Shown: piece after piece, positions 37,265 to 50,547 of the stretch
Layout of the letters: each line of letters opens with the position of its first letter
Position numbering within the stretch: position 1 is the first letter of the stretch
NCBI GenBank assembly: GCA_910574455.1
Contig: CAJSYZ010000006.1
Location: 1,811,376-1,875,375 of the forward strand
Source: Trichaptum fuscoviolaceum
Lineage: Eukaryota > Basidiomycota > Agaricomycetes > Hymenochaetales > Trichaptaceae
Direction of reading: 5' to 3'
DNA length: 64,000 bases
Position numbers and translations under genes: made by a program
The notes under the pieces: generated by a model
The model's database searches: none
Told to the model about the DNA's origin: nothing
What the model saw: the letters and a program-made list of their open reading frames with translations, nothing else

Positions 37265-40200
37265 ATGGCGCAGGATCGCCGTGACCATGATCCCCCGCCT
37301 GGTCTACGTTCACCGCTTTACGGAACAGCGACATTTACTACACTTTCACATTCAACACATTCAAGATCAACCACACCAGTTCCTATGTCACCCTCAGCAT
37401 ATTCTTCCAGGCTTTCTTACCCACAATCAAGTCGATCTCGCTCAGGTACCTACTCTTCATATCGCATCGTGAATACTCTTTTACATTTACTCATACAGTG
37501 ACACCAGGTGGCTCAGAGGATCGGGGCATGCGTCGACTGGTGCTTTCACCGACAGCTTCGTCATACGACTCGCGGAGGAACAGCAGTGCATCTGATACTG
37601 GGGAGTCATATACGAATGAGGGGGACAACTCTTTTGATGACAGAGAGGAAGTAGAGGCAACACTTATTGCAGAACATGTTGACGATGAAGAAACGCCCCC
37701 GGAGGAGTGGTCTTCTGGGTATTCAAGCTCAGGGATCAGCAGCTCGTACGGAACGGGTTCGCAGACGACGCAGCCCTTGAACTTCGATAGGGAGAGGCGA
37801 GTCTTAAGCATTATCTCAGAGCGTACGGAACAACAATCGATATCATCGGGTGCATCGGGAAGTCATGCAGGAGGAGGACTTTTCTCGACATTGCTCTCGC
37901 GTCCTTCAACTTTTCTATCGAACGCAGCTGCTAGCAGTGCGGAGGTTTTGCGACGCTCCTTGTATGGGCAGCCGAATTCTCCTCTTTCATACACCGAAGG
38001 TCTTTCGTCTCCCCGCTCTTCTGCCTCCAGTCTACCTCCAGTCCCTGCTATTCGTAGTGACTCGCGTCCTGCTACGCCTGACCGTCTCTTTCGACCTGCC
38101 CCACCGACAGGCAGACGCGTCGGTGATTTGGTTGCTACTTTTGAATCAAATTTGGACTCCCCGAGTCTTCAAAGACCGCTTGGGCCTCGCAGCCCAAGTC
38201 CATATAGCACAAGCAGACCGAGTTCTCCCCTCAAAAGTGCATCACAGTCCGCGTATACTCATAGTCGTACAGCAACCGGAGTGGGACTGGGATTGTCATC
38301 GGGAACGACGACTCAGACATTGTCTTCACTACTGTCTCCCCCGCCAATGACTGGTACTGCTCCAACAGAGTTAACCCGAAGCCCTTTCAGCTCTGTCCGT
38401 AATATCGTTTCGGCATGGAAGGAGCGTACGCCCACCCGTGGTGGTGCATCAACGACTGCGTCCTCAACAGTTTCTGGGTCGCATATACCTTTCGGCATGG
38501 GGGAAAATATCTTTAGTCTACGAAGGCGAGGAGCCATTGCAGGTAGAGTCGGACAACGACCATCGAACGAACCGCCCCCTTACGAAGAGTTTGGTGGAAG
38601 CGGAAGCAACATAGCTGGGAATGGCAACGGTAATGGAGGCAGGCGAAGTCTAGAGAGGACCTCTAGTCGTCGTAGCGCTGCGACTGGACAGTCTGAGAGC
38701 GGGATTAGTTCTAACTGGGATTTGAGTGAGCTGAGTAGTTTGATTCGAGGCAACGAAGAGGTACGTTTCTATTTTAAACCCACATATCTTGAACTAATAT
38801 TAACTGTTATGTACGCGTTTTCTGTCGCATGGAACCCCTCTCTTCATGGTCTTTCGTATCTTATTGGTCGCACTTGCTATTGGTTTTGTTGAACGATGTG
38901 GTGAAACGGATTACCAGGCATTGCGATCCGGATATCTATGGTATCTTAACGTACACGCACCACCACCTTACCTTTGGCAACGATGCCAAGCTATTCTCTA
39001 CCCTTCCACGCTGGTTCTGACATGGTTAGCTCCTGGAGGTGGAAGAGGTGTGGTCACTCTTGACTTGATAAATTGCAATGAGATTCGAAGTGTACCGGCG
39101 CCTAGTCATCCGAGTGCCAGGGATGATGTCGGGACGATTGCTGCACGTTTACAGATGGACATGGCAAGAAGGGGAGAGCAGGACGTGGAATATGACTTAA
39201 TGGACATGCTATATCCGTTCCAGTTGATTTACAGTGATGGGGTTGAACGATTGGGAACCGAAAGTGCCGCAGAGAGAGTTCGCTGGGTCGGCGCTATCTG
39301 GTGTGTATGTTCGTTGTATGCTAATGCCCATGAAACTGACTATTATCTCAGGGAGGCTATTGACAGGTCGTCCACTATTCCAGACCGGAGCGTGACGGGC
39401 TCTCCGACTGGGTCTATTCGTACCATTCGCTCTCTTCAGTCCAGCATTCGCTCTGGCTCTGAGAGTGGCTCAGGAGACGGGAGTGCATCTACGACGTTCG
39501 TTCCCAATCTCGATAACATTCCGGATCTTCCGGAAATACCAGACTTCGGGGACAGCTCAACTTTCACGCCGTCCTACACTCAAACCGAGTCACTTACTTC
39601 ATTTGCACCAACTCGGGCCGGGGCTTATACTGCAACTGGTTCCCGGGGTCGCTCTACTGATGATGGTGCTATTTCTTCTCGCGGTTTCCTTCACCCGCTT
39701 GAGTCTAGAGGCATTGAAATCACTCCGAGTCGTACCGGAAGCCTAAGGAGAACATCCTCTTTGACGGACTTAGATGCCAGGTTTGCAAGCTTGATAGACT
39801 TCGGCGATAGCTCAGTACGCACTCGCGATGGCCTTTCGGCTCGGGGATCTATATCAAGGTTCAGCGCAAGATGGAGCGGAACGAGATCAAGGGAAGGAAG
39901 TGAGATCGAATCATACACTTCCTCGGACGTAGGTGACAGTGTCAGCCAAGTAGGAGCTGTACGAAGGGTGCCTGCTTCTACGTTCTACTCCTTGTCGAGT
40001 GGTTCGAGTAGTGCGAGTAGTAGCTTCCGAACAGCAACGTCTGTGCAACCGTTAATGGAGCCACCGTTACGCAGCCCGGTGTACTCTGAAGGTACAGAAA
40101 TTGTTGCATCTACGCTCAGTCTTCGTAGGCCTGACTCTGCGTCGCTTTTGGGCGACTCGCACTCCGGATCTGCTATGTCACCAGCTGACTTACTGTCCCC

Positions 40201-43200
40201 TACTACGCCAACCCGATCGGCAGCGAGCTCAGGTATCATATCGCCTCCACGGACCTCAAGAACAAGGACAATGTCTCCGACTCAGTCTTACTCCAGTTAC
40301 ACCGGAACAACGCATCGCACACCTGAGTCCCTGTACACATCAACGTCAGGACTATCACGTCGGAGTGAAGTTAGGCGCCGTACACCGCGGACAAGCTCTC
40401 GCACGTACTCCAGTCCACGAACAGTCTCTAGTAGTGCTCGTAGCGGGACCGGCACTATTCCGAGTGAAAGCTCAGACAAAGAAAACGAGCCAGAGGAAAC
40501 AGAGGATCAATCATCTAGGAAGACGCGTTCGGAAACCGCGGAAAGTGAGACTGGAGAAGTAGTTGAATCTAGCGATTGGACCAGCCTGGATAGCCGAAGT
40601 TACACGACAACGAGCTATGATTATAGTCGTCTCCCCTCTACGAGAGAACCAACGGAGTCAGAACGATATACCGAATCAGAACGATATTCAGAGTCAGAGC
40701 CTGCGGGCAGCGAGGGCGAAGACATATTCCACACACCAACACCCTCTTCACGTACCTCGAACTCGTATCACTCGGCACAATCACCTCCAGGAACCCCTAC
40801 GCCATCAATCCTTACCATCCCGACGGAATATGACACGGCAGAGATAGCTCCAAGTAGCACTGCTTTTGACACTGCTGAAATCTGCCCATCTACACCCCCG
40901 TCAACAGAATATACGACAGCAGAGGTTTGTCCTTCAACACCTCCGTCCACGGGGTACACAACAGCAGAATTGTGTCCGTCATCGCCGCCTTCGACCGATT
41001 ACTTGACTGCAGAGTGTAGGTGTATACCTTCGGAGCCGAGTCTTCGAACAGAGATCTCTTCGCTCTCACCTACCCCAAGTATATCGGAGTTACTGTCAGA
41101 AAAACATGTGGAGGATGTTGCCAGCCTTTATTCACCATCGGAAGTTCCAACTATCCCAAGCGTCATCGAAGAATCTGAGATACCTCTGCCAGTGTCCGAA
41201 GATGAGTCATTGTTGGGTGATGAATCCGTTAGGGAATCGACTGCCAGTGAGCAAGCGCCTTCTACTCCCACCTCAGGCTCAGCAGTAGCATTATCGAGCT
41301 CGCTTCCGCCACCTTCGCCTATTGTTGATGCTCCCTCTCGGATGTCCTTGCTATCATCAGCTTCGGAGTCGACAATACCACCTTCTCCTGTAGTTGAGTC
41401 TGCCTCTGGACCATCCTTGTTGCCAAGTATCGCCAGCTCGGTCACTGGCTCGGATGCACCTCAAAAAACTCCCTCTGAAATGTCGTCGCTATCATCTATA
41501 CCTAGGACGGCCTCCGAATCGGCAGCCCCACACTCGCCTTCTTCTGAGCCATCCTTGCTCACAACTATTCCCAGAACGGCCTCGGAGTCCGCAGTCCCAC
41601 CTGCACCTCCGTCGGAATTGTCCTTATTATCAGGTGATCAAGTATCCAGTGCAGCCAAGTCTTCAGAGGGCGTACCTCCGTCCGAAATGTCCTTATTATC
41701 AAGTGGTCAAGCATCCAGTGCAGCCAGATCTGCAAAGGGCTTGGTATCTCCGCTTGACTCATCTCTACTTTCAAGCGTTTCGAGTGCAACTCCAGAGTCA
41801 GCATCAACCCTCACACCGACTTCCGAGTCCAGTGTGACTCCTATTCCGTCTACTCCAACCTTTGAAAGTCGTATTCCGTCTGAGTTGACCGCTTCTCCGT
41901 CTATCCGGCCCATTAGCCTGACCCTCCCATCTCTTCCGTCCTTCATTTCTTCGCCTACGTCACCATCGTCAGCGTCTTCACTATCTGTGCATACTGAGTC
42001 GGATCGTACTCCAAAATCCAAGTCTATGTACGTCCCATCGCACACGAGCGCACCATCTGAACCGACTGTCTCCGAGTACGACTCCTCAATTCTTGCTCCG
42101 TCCCCCTCAATGCAGTCACTACCGACTCCCGAGCCCGTCGATGTGAGCTTTGAAACATCTTTCTTTAGGCCAAGTGGGAGCGAGGTATTTTCAGAGCAAG
42201 AACATAGTCCTTTCTGGCCGAAAGGTCAGGAAGTCTCAGACAAGAGCACTGCTACCCCATCTTCTGTAAGCGATACGACGATAAGTTTTGGCCGAACTGT
42301 TACTGTTACTCGTACACCCTCGACCATAAGTTCAGTATCAGTTGATTCCTATCGAAGCTCTATTCTATATCCAAAGTCCATTTGGGAGGAAGAACTGTCG
42401 TCACCATCGACTGAGCCAACGCTTTTGTCTTCACGACCATCGACGCCGCGACCGGTAAGTTTAATAATGAAGTTCAAGTACCATACTAACAAAGCATACA
42501 GGTTTCACCGCGAACCATTCCTATACCATCTTCTCCCACGCCAACACCAACGCTTTCCACTCCTGAAGGTACAGCGTCTGTGAGCATCAGTTCACCGCGC
42601 AGTGAAAGGCCCTCTATTCGCAGTTTAACAACTGTCCCGAGCGAAGAACCTCCCGAAGACCCTTTCGATAGGCTCTTTAATCTCTTGGATGACCTTGATG
42701 CTAAACGCGAGGGGGAGAATCAAGATCTCAAGGACCACATTCGTGACTTGGAAGATGCTTTGAGAGACCTCGCCGATCATATCAAAAAGCCACCAGTGCC
42801 GGTGAAGGATCGCTCTGCAGGGGGATTGTCCCCAATCTCAGAAACTAGACCCTCTGGACCAAGGGCTATGTCTCTGACTCCTCCGCCCAGTAGACCTTCG
42901 CCTGACTATGCGCCATCCTCGCTGTCTGATATCATGTCTTATCTACCCTCAGCACATTCCGATGATGAGTTATTAGAGGACTACATGAGCGAAGCGTCAT
43001 ATCCAGAGCTCCCGCGAAGTCCTACTTATCCCTCCGAGAGCTCGCCGCCGACTTCTCCGCCATCTTCATTTACTCCGTCATCCCCTACCCCATCGACCAT
43101 CACCGAAGCTACAGCTCGGCCCATAAGCGATCATGTTACTCCTGCGCTGGATGGATTAAGGGATTTGCTTGAAGATCTTCGGCGACAAGTCCAAGCTCTA

Positions 43201-46200
43201 TGGGACGGCCAATTAGGCACTAATCGCATGTTGGACGATCTTGTTGACAGAAGACTTCCCGCCGATCGCAACCAAGAATTGAATGATAGACTTCGGAATA
43301 TCGAGGACACTCTAGGCAATATTCTACATGATCTTGCACGAGGTGTACCTATTGAAGAAAGCGACCAGTCACCATCAGAGCTCAGTTCTGATACTGCTTC
43401 TGCCCTGCGGCGCTACATTGACCGCCTACGCGATGCTCGAGGTCGGGAGCCCCAACTTCACATGCCTACGCCAGTTCGTCCACCTACAACTTCCATTGAC
43501 GCAGAGTGGCTTCGATTTTTATCAGAAGCTCCAACGGCCCCAGAGCAACCTGTTCAAGGACCGCCTCCACTTATCCCGTTGGTACGGAGGACTGCTCGCC
43601 CTCCAAGATCTGGAAGTGCTACACCGCCACCCATATCTATTCTTTCTCCTCCTCGACCGCTTACTGCGCCATTAGACCAGAGAGAACGGATACGTTATGA
43701 TCATCTTCCGCGGCCACAGAGAGGAGGACGCCCACCCTGGACTGGTCCTCGCGTGGGGCAAGGAATTCGTCCTATCACTCCTATTTCTGAGATTAGTAGC
43801 TTTTACGATCCCGCTATTCCACCGCCTTCTAGATTAAGGAGGCCTGAAGATGATATCGATTTCCTGGATCGGCTAAGACGCCTCCGGGCGCAAAGGCGCG
43901 GAGGGGATGGATATTTCGACGCCCAAGGACAGGTCAGTCGGGTATGATCACATTATTCTTAAGATTACTTACCATTCTCTTGTAGCCCCCGGCCGAACCA
44001 CTCACGGCGGAGGATAGACCTCCTCGTCCTCCTGAACGTGTTCATACAGCCCCTCCTGCTGGTCCGATCTCTGAAACGTTTTATCCTGGTGGTCGAAGAA
44101 GGCGGGAAGACCAGACCGTAAATACGATTTGCCAAACTTATTACAGTAATAATATTGACCTCGCGTAATAGCTTGCTGATGCAGGTGCTCCTGGCGCTAC
44201 AACCAGACCCTCCCCGGGCTTCGTACCACAGCAACCTGTCTTTGTTCCTGGTCAAGGTGGACAGGTGAGCTTAGCCATCTTTGTTCTCGAAATTTAAGTA
44301 ACACATTGCCTTGAAGCTTCCGGGTGGAATTCCTCCTCCCTTCCCCGAAATGCTTGATCTGCTTCGAGTAAGAGATTAATGGTATATTCGATGGTTCTCT
44401 GCTGACAATCATATTAGCAAAATCGTCTGGCTCAAACAGCTTCTATCGACCAGCAGCGTGAAATCATGCGATACATGCGCTCGTTAAACGATTGGCTTGG
44501 ACGAGATGTTCGAGATCGTCAAAATGAAATGCAAGCTATCAGTGCTCGTGTCGATGCTCTGAGGGGTGATTTGGCTCGTATGGGTGTAGTTGGAGGTGCG
44601 TCCCCCCCCCCCCAAGCAGTCTTTACTCACATTGACCGTTTTTTAAAGGTATGCCAGTGCCGCAGTTTCAGCAGCAAGGTCCGACTGGTCAGTTTCCATC
44701 ACCATTACTGCACACAAATAACTAACCTAAACGAACGAAGGCCCAACCTATATAGTACCTCCTATGCAAGGAGTGCAGCCTGGTGTTGTTGTCCCTCCTA
44801 TGCCTATGCCTGGGATGCCTCAGCCCCAATTCCAGTTTTCGCCGCCCTTGCCTTCAGGCTTTCAGAGAGGGGGCCCGGGCGTCATGCCGGGCGTTATACC
44901 CACTGAGTACAACCCTGCTGTGACACCTCCATTCATACCTCCCGGTGGTCCTCCCATAGGACCGGACGGTCGTGTCATACCTAACTTCGACCGATACCAA
45001 CAGTATCCTCAATCTGGAGGGCTGCCTGGACCTATGCCTGGACCTATGCCTGGCCCTGGAATGCAACCCGGCGAAAGACCTTTTATTCCTCCCCCGATGC
45101 AGCAAGGACAACCGATCATCATACAGCAAGCACCGCCAATGGGTTTGGGCCCGTCCATGATGAGTGGTGGCATCCCAGTTGATAGGAGTGAAGACAGCAG
45201 TTCTAGGAGCCCCACTCCGTCAACCATGTCCGATGAACCAGACGTCGTCCATCATGTCCATCATACAGCGCCGTCTGCGCAACCAATACCTCCCCCTGAA
45301 GTTGAGCGGTTGGGCGATCCCCGCATTCACGGTCCATTACATCCAAGTCTGGCACATAGTGGTGGAATCCCCGTGCAGCCGTCTATGATGGGAGGATCTC
45401 AGCAGCCACAAACAATCGTAGTCGGCCCGCAACCTCAAATGCAACCGTTTGCGCCTCAGCCGCCGACTCAGGTGATTATATCTTCACCGCCTGTCCGAAG
45501 TGAGCGGTCGCACTCGCGCACTCCGCCGCAAACCATAATTCTCCCAGATCAGTCCAGGCGTCGTCCTTCTCGGTCCCGGTCCCGATCGCGATCATATTCT
45601 CGCTCTCCTCCCGATCGGGTCATTCTTATGCCACCACAGCAACAACAGTTCACACCGTCTCAGCCGCCGGTTGTAATGATGCCCGACACGTCGCGTCACG
45701 GTCGCGGTCGTTCTCGATCCCGCTCTCGATCCCGCTCCCGATCCCGCTCTTCATCGCCACGGGTAGTTGTTGTCCCAAGTCAATCTCATCGCCCGCGTCG
45801 TTCTCGCTCGCGTTCTGGTTCTCGCTCTAGAGAACGGGAACCGCATGTCGTGGTGGTCCCTACTGAGAGGAGTAGGAGAACGCCTCCTCATGTAGTCACT
45901 GAAGGAGACTACGGCAGCGGACGTTCACCGCCTCGCACTGTCTTCCTTCCGTCGCGGCGTAGTCCGTCCCCTCAGCAAGTTGTGATTCAGCAACCTGCAG
46001 AGCATCAGCAGCCGCCAGTCATCATACAACAACCACCTACCGGTTACGGTCCTTCACATGCTGGTGGTCCGCCAGTCGTAATTCAGCAGCCAAGCGGATA
46101 TGCACCTTCGCATGCAGAGAGACCCATTATATTCGAGGGCCAGCCGCCAACTGTTATCAGGCATCCTACTGGGCGCGAATATTCCGACCGATCCCGATCC

Positions 46201-49200
46201 CATTCTCCACACCATGCACCAAGCTACGTTCTCTCGCCTCGTTCAAGAAGGTGAGGAAGCCTTCTTTCTTAATTTGCATTGCTTACTCATTACCGTATAC
46301 AGACCAGAAGCTGATGAAGGGCGCCATGTCCCTCACCGGCACCGAAGCCGGAGTCGTTCTCCTACTCCTACACGTATTCAACTTCTGTCGCCGTCTCAGA
46401 GAGGCAGATCTCCACGCCGATCAGAATACGAAGGAGATAGACCATCGCGCTCTCGTTCACACGGAAGACCAACTCATGTGTATGTACCATCACATGCAAG
46501 AACGCCTAGCTCTCGCTTTCACGAGGTTCCCGAAGGTGCACCTTCAGTTTCCCACCTTTCCCACCGTAGCCGTAGTCCTCAATATGACGAGGAGGGTAGG
46601 CCGTATAGAACGCCTTTAGGAAGAAGTCCGCGGCTGGAAGAAGCTGGTAGACCGTACCATTCACCTCAGCATGGTCGTCCACTCGAGGAAGGTGACAGGC
46701 CCGGTCGAACGCCGACACGACACGATTATCCCCTTGAAGATGCTGATAGGCTTGGTCGTACTCCACCGCATCGTACTTATCCTAGAGAGGAAGCTGATGG
46801 ATCTTACCAAACTCCTTCCCGGCATGATCATCCCCTCGAGGAAGCTGGCAGATCTGGCCGTACTCCCTCTCGTCGAACTGCGACTCGGATCTCTCGAAGT
46901 CCGTCTCCCACATATGAAGAGGAAGATGCAGGAGCCCCAAGGCCTGTCCGCGTTCACTCACGGCCGCCCACTATCATCCCAATGGGCTCACCAGCTCCTA
47001 CAACTGTGTTAGTACGCCCTCCGCCATCAGGTCCGACTGCAGTGCCTACGTACCATGGCCCACAAACAGTGCGTCGAGAGGAATCGCCTCCACCTGTTGT
47101 AATTCGACGCTCCACTTCTCCCTCACCTATGCATGACTACGGTGGCCTGCCTCCTGAGAGGACGCCGGCTCCGAGTATTGTCCATCTACCCGAACCGTCT
47201 ACTCCATACCCTCCGACTGCACATCCTACTGAGGCTAGGTATTCACCTCCTTTGAGTGCCAGAGATGAAGGCTATACTCCAGTTCCAGGCCCGTCGCACG
47301 GAAGGGTGCCTTCGACCTCTGTTCCCATACCTCCGCCCTCTCAGCTACCAGTTAGTCCGAGGACAGAATTAGAGTCTCAGCTTAGAGGTGCAAGGCCTGA
47401 TGAACCTCTTGTTCCCTTTTTACCGTCCATTCGTCCCGCACCTACAGCATACGAACCGTCTGTAAGAACACCATTTCACCACGAGCAGGCTCTTCCCGAG
47501 GAAGAAATTCCTTCCATCTCTCGAATGCCTCCAACTCCGCCGTTCGTCGCTGCGCCTTCGCCCCGAATAACCACCGGTCCACCGCCACCTGCTCCATCCT
47601 CTGGTCCTGGAGACTTGACGCTCCTCGGAGATATCAATGAACGCGCGCAACGTTTAGAAGAACATGAGCAACGTCTGCTTGAACTTGAGCGTGCCGCTGA
47701 AGAAGCTGAGGAACGACGAGAGCAATACTTCCGTGCGCATGAGGATGAAAGAGAGCATATTTTCGAGGAACATGAAGAACGACGAGATCAAGAAGCAGCC
47801 GCAAGACGAGACGAAATCTATGATCAACTGCTTGAAAGGCCTCCACTAACTGGTGTACCTCCTGGTCCAATCGAACCTCCGTTGGAAGGGACTGTCGGAG
47901 ATGTGTCTGTTGAAAGGCCAGAAGGAGGTGAGGTAGAAGTTCCAGAAGGCGCTTCCTTTGTTTCAACAATTCCTATACCTGTACCCGCGCCCCCGGGTCC
48001 CCCTGTTGTTGCTACGCTAGACCCTGAGATGCAGGAGCAGATGGCTGGACTGATGGACATGATGAAGCAATGTATGGCAGAGTCTGCCGAAGCGAAGGCG
48101 GCGGCTGCTATGCGCCAGGAAGAGATTGAAGAAGCTGTAGCTCGAGCGAAGGAAGAATGTGATGAGCATCTGCGGTCGAAGGATGAAGAAATTGCTCGTG
48201 GCCGAGAGGAGCTCGCACGTGTCCTGGAGGACCTCAACCGAGCCCGCGAGGAACTCGAACTTGAAAAAGAACAGCGCCGTAACGAGGAGCTCGAACGGGT
48301 TGAAAGGGAAAGGCAAGACACACTTGAACGCGATGAGGCTGTACGCCAACAGTTGAGTGACATCACGACCCTGATTCATCAACAACGAGAGGAGATGGCC
48401 CAAAAGCGCGAGCTTATGGACCAGCGGTGGAATGAAAAACAAGGGCGCCGAGAAGAAAAGCAAGGAAGGCAAGACGAACTCATTCGACTCGTGCATGGCA
48501 TCCTGCAAGATAGGGAGCAAGAACGAGCGGAGCGGGAGGCAGAACGTGAAGCGAATGCCGGTCGACCCAGTAAGTCGAGTTTGCTGCTATCTGATTCTCA
48601 CTTTCTAATGACATTTTTTCAGCTATTGAGCAGGTTCTTGAGCTGTTGCGTGAGCAAGGCGAACGTATGCAAACATCTATTGACAGTCTAGCAGAAGGTA
48701 AATTGCTTTTTTATGCGGTTCTTCAAACTCAAACTTATGTCAATTTATAGCCTGGAGAGCGGATAGCGCTAGACAGCATCAAGAGACGATTGAAGCAGTC
48801 CGCGCTACTGCCACAGAGATGGTGCCCTACAACCTTACGGGCTACCTTGACGAATTCAGCAGGGCTTTGGCAGGTGAAGTACGTACACTCATAGGAGAGG
48901 TCGGGCGCCTCCATGAGCAAAAGAGAACGCTTCAGCAGTACGTTCAAATAAGCTCCTTCTCTACTTTGCGGGCTCGTTTGTCTAACGTCTTGTTATCCTG
49001 CGTAGCGCAATTGCGGAGCTCTTCCATATGCAAAGCCAGTATGGACCGGGTGGGCAGTTCGAGCCTGACTGGAACGCATCTCAAGGACCTTTGGCTCCGC
49101 CACCTCCTGGCCCGGAAATGCCGCCTCCTCCGCCTCCGGAGGAGCCACAGGCACCTCCGCCAGCGAGGCCCGCATGGCGCACTGTGCAACAGCGTCAACC

Positions 49201-49486
49201 AAGAAGGCAGCGAACCCGTCGGGGCGATCAGCCACCTCCTGCTCCACCTCCCGATCACGAGCCTGCTCCCCAAGAAAGACAGCAAAGCTGGGCAACATGG
49301 CAACGTGAGTTATTCATTTGTATCATATCTTCGAAATAGGGCACTAAAGTATCTTTTACTATAGCGAATCCGGCTTTCCAGCCAACCCCTCCCCCAGCCA
49401 CTGCGAGCCCTCTTCTTGTACCACCCCAGGGACCGCAGGGATTGTTTGGCCCACGCTCGCCTCGCAACACTCAGCATTATGGTTGA
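37265..49486 (+). CDS. Giant PH-domain, RS-repeat and coiled-coil protein (~3,770 aa)
   Basis: Sixteen exons can be joined with GT-AG introns and keep phase throughout: 37265-37445, 37499-38760, 38918-39300, 39352-42454, 42502-43932, 43986-44117, 44172-44264, 44317-44367, 44418-44595, 44649-44687, 44741-46250, 46303-48569, 48623-48697, 48751-48937, 49006-49304, 49365-49486. The sum is 3,771 codons including the stop. Residues 1-480 are Ser-rich. About 482-610 is PH-like: RSGYLWYLNVHAPPPYLWQR, then LYPFQLIYSDG and AAERVRWVGAIWEAI, the closing Trp helix. A very long Ser/Thr/Pro/Glu region follows with internal repeats, then coiled coils near 1670-1720 and 1855-1910, a Pro/Gly/Met/Gln region, RS dipeptide runs near 2555-2660, an 18-residue repeat block, strong Glu/Arg coiled coils about 3225-3540, and a Pro-rich tail. 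I do not recognise an orthologue. PH and coiled coil suggest a membrane-linked scaffold; this is inference. Confidence 0.85.
40810..41016 (+). repeat. Coding repeat: ~16-residue TAE(I/V/L)CPSTPPST units
   Basis: Inside exon 4 of the giant gene. Five consecutive units of the type DTAEIAPSS, DTAEICPSTPPST, TTAEVCPSTPPST, TTAELCPSSPPST and LTAEC, unusual in carrying a regular Cys within an otherwise disordered Ser/Pro region. Confidence 0.85.
45555..45860 (+). repeat. Coding repeat: RS dipeptide runs
   Basis: Exon 11 of the giant gene encodes runs of alternating Arg-Ser (SRSRSRSRSYSRSP and RGRSRSRSRSRSRSRS). Such RS runs are typical of splicing-factor and nuclear-speckle proteins and are SR-kinase targets. 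Confidence 0.9.
46600..46895 (+). repeat. Coding repeat: ~18-residue EEAGR-GRTPSRHDYPL units
   Basis: Exon 12 of the giant gene holds about five units of the form (L)EEAxRxGRTPxRHxYPL, for example LEEGDRPGRTPTRHDYP and LEEAGRSGRTPSRR. DNA copies are diverged, so the repeat is kept at protein level. Confidence 0.8.
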
Positions 49487-50000
49487 AAATATTCTTTATC
49501 ACTTATCGAATAACTTGTCATTCTTTCTTTTATTTCATCTCATCGTTTTCTTTGTTTTACATTCAAAATTGCTCAGCTGCGGTCAGCTGCCGGATGGATT
49601 AACATGCTGCTTTCCTTATTCTATCTGCTTTCCATATCCATGCATTTATGAACATCTCCTTCAATCTCTAGCTTTCTGCAAACTTGCATTGCTTCCAAAC
49701 TCGCTTGTCTAATTTGCCACGATTGCGCTAACGACTTGTCTGCTGAATGTTCTTTGATCTTGTTGTCACGACTACTTACGATGTATGATTCATGTTTTAA
49801 TAAAATATATGACGAAAAACACAGACGCGTTGTTGAACCAGAATTTGAGGAGAATGTCGTATGAGAATTATCAGAACTATCGAAGTAACCAACATAAAGC
49901 AGATGAAAGCATGTGCAAGAATAGTACATATATGTAACGCAGGTGGCTTGCCTGCGGGTTGGGAAACAAACACAGTGACACTTCTGTCATTGTGCAAGAA
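49487..50000. other. Convergent 3' intergenic region
   Basis: Between the stop of the giant gene and the stop of the right Cys-rich gene. T-rich sequence, no gene seen. Confidence 0.5.
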
Positions 50001-50547
50001 TCACTGAGAGGGAGGGCTGCTCATGCTATGCACAGGCGTCGGTTGATGGATCACGATATCAGGGACTCTCGGTGGCGTCTTCTCCTCTTTTTCTCCAGCT
50101 TCTCTTACAGACTCCGTTACACCACCGTCTCTTTCCTTCGTGCCATCTCCACTTAATTCCTGGTCCTGTTGCTGGGTATTGCGTGCATCCCGCCCTCGTT
50201 CTTTCCTCCTCCTCTCCTCCGCTTTGCGTTCCGCCTTCTCGAAATCATCCTCATCGAATCCACTCTGGAAGCACGACCCGCAGCATCCTCGCGTCCCGCC
50301 GCATGGCGTGCGGTTCGCGTTGCTCCCGTAGGACTCTGAATAGTACCAGAGACGAGCGTCAGTTGAGCTCCTGACATGCCTGAGGTCCATACTGACTGAA
50401 GAAGCAGAAGCTCTGGAGGGCAGATGTGCACGCAAGCACTGAATGTGGCGAAGGTATGTGTCAGTTCGCTGTTCGCAGAGAGAAAGTTTGAGATTACACA
50501 CAGCATGCCGCGCAGATATTCGAGTCGGCCGCTAGTACATCGCCCAT
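50001..50547 (-). CDS. Small cysteine-rich protein, right paralogue
   Basis: Three exons, 50502-50547, 50397-50438 and 50001-50335, give 140 residues with phases identical to the left paralogue (4083-4634). Aligned features are NICAAC against NVCAVC, LACTSALQSFC against IACTGAVWNFC, then PCGGTRGCCGSC in both, and FDEDDFEKAER against FDDDEFDRDEP. The tail here is longer, Arg/Lys/Glu-rich and probably a single helix, then disordered. There is no signal peptide. No frameshift or stop was found, unlike its two decayed neighbours. The family is unknown to me. Cys pairs could coordinate zinc, or CC/CxxC could be palmitoylated; neither can be decided. It is divergent from the P450 pseudogene, matching the left arm. 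Confidence 0.82.

Noticed and set aside
44592..44648. C12 run as a frameshift in the giant gene
   Set aside because: The run lies inside an intron (44596-44648), so its length does not affect the reading frame.
44741..46250. Separate splicing-factor (SR protein) gene
   Set aside because: RS runs suggested it, but the exons join in phase to both sides and there is no RRM domain, so it is part of the giant gene.
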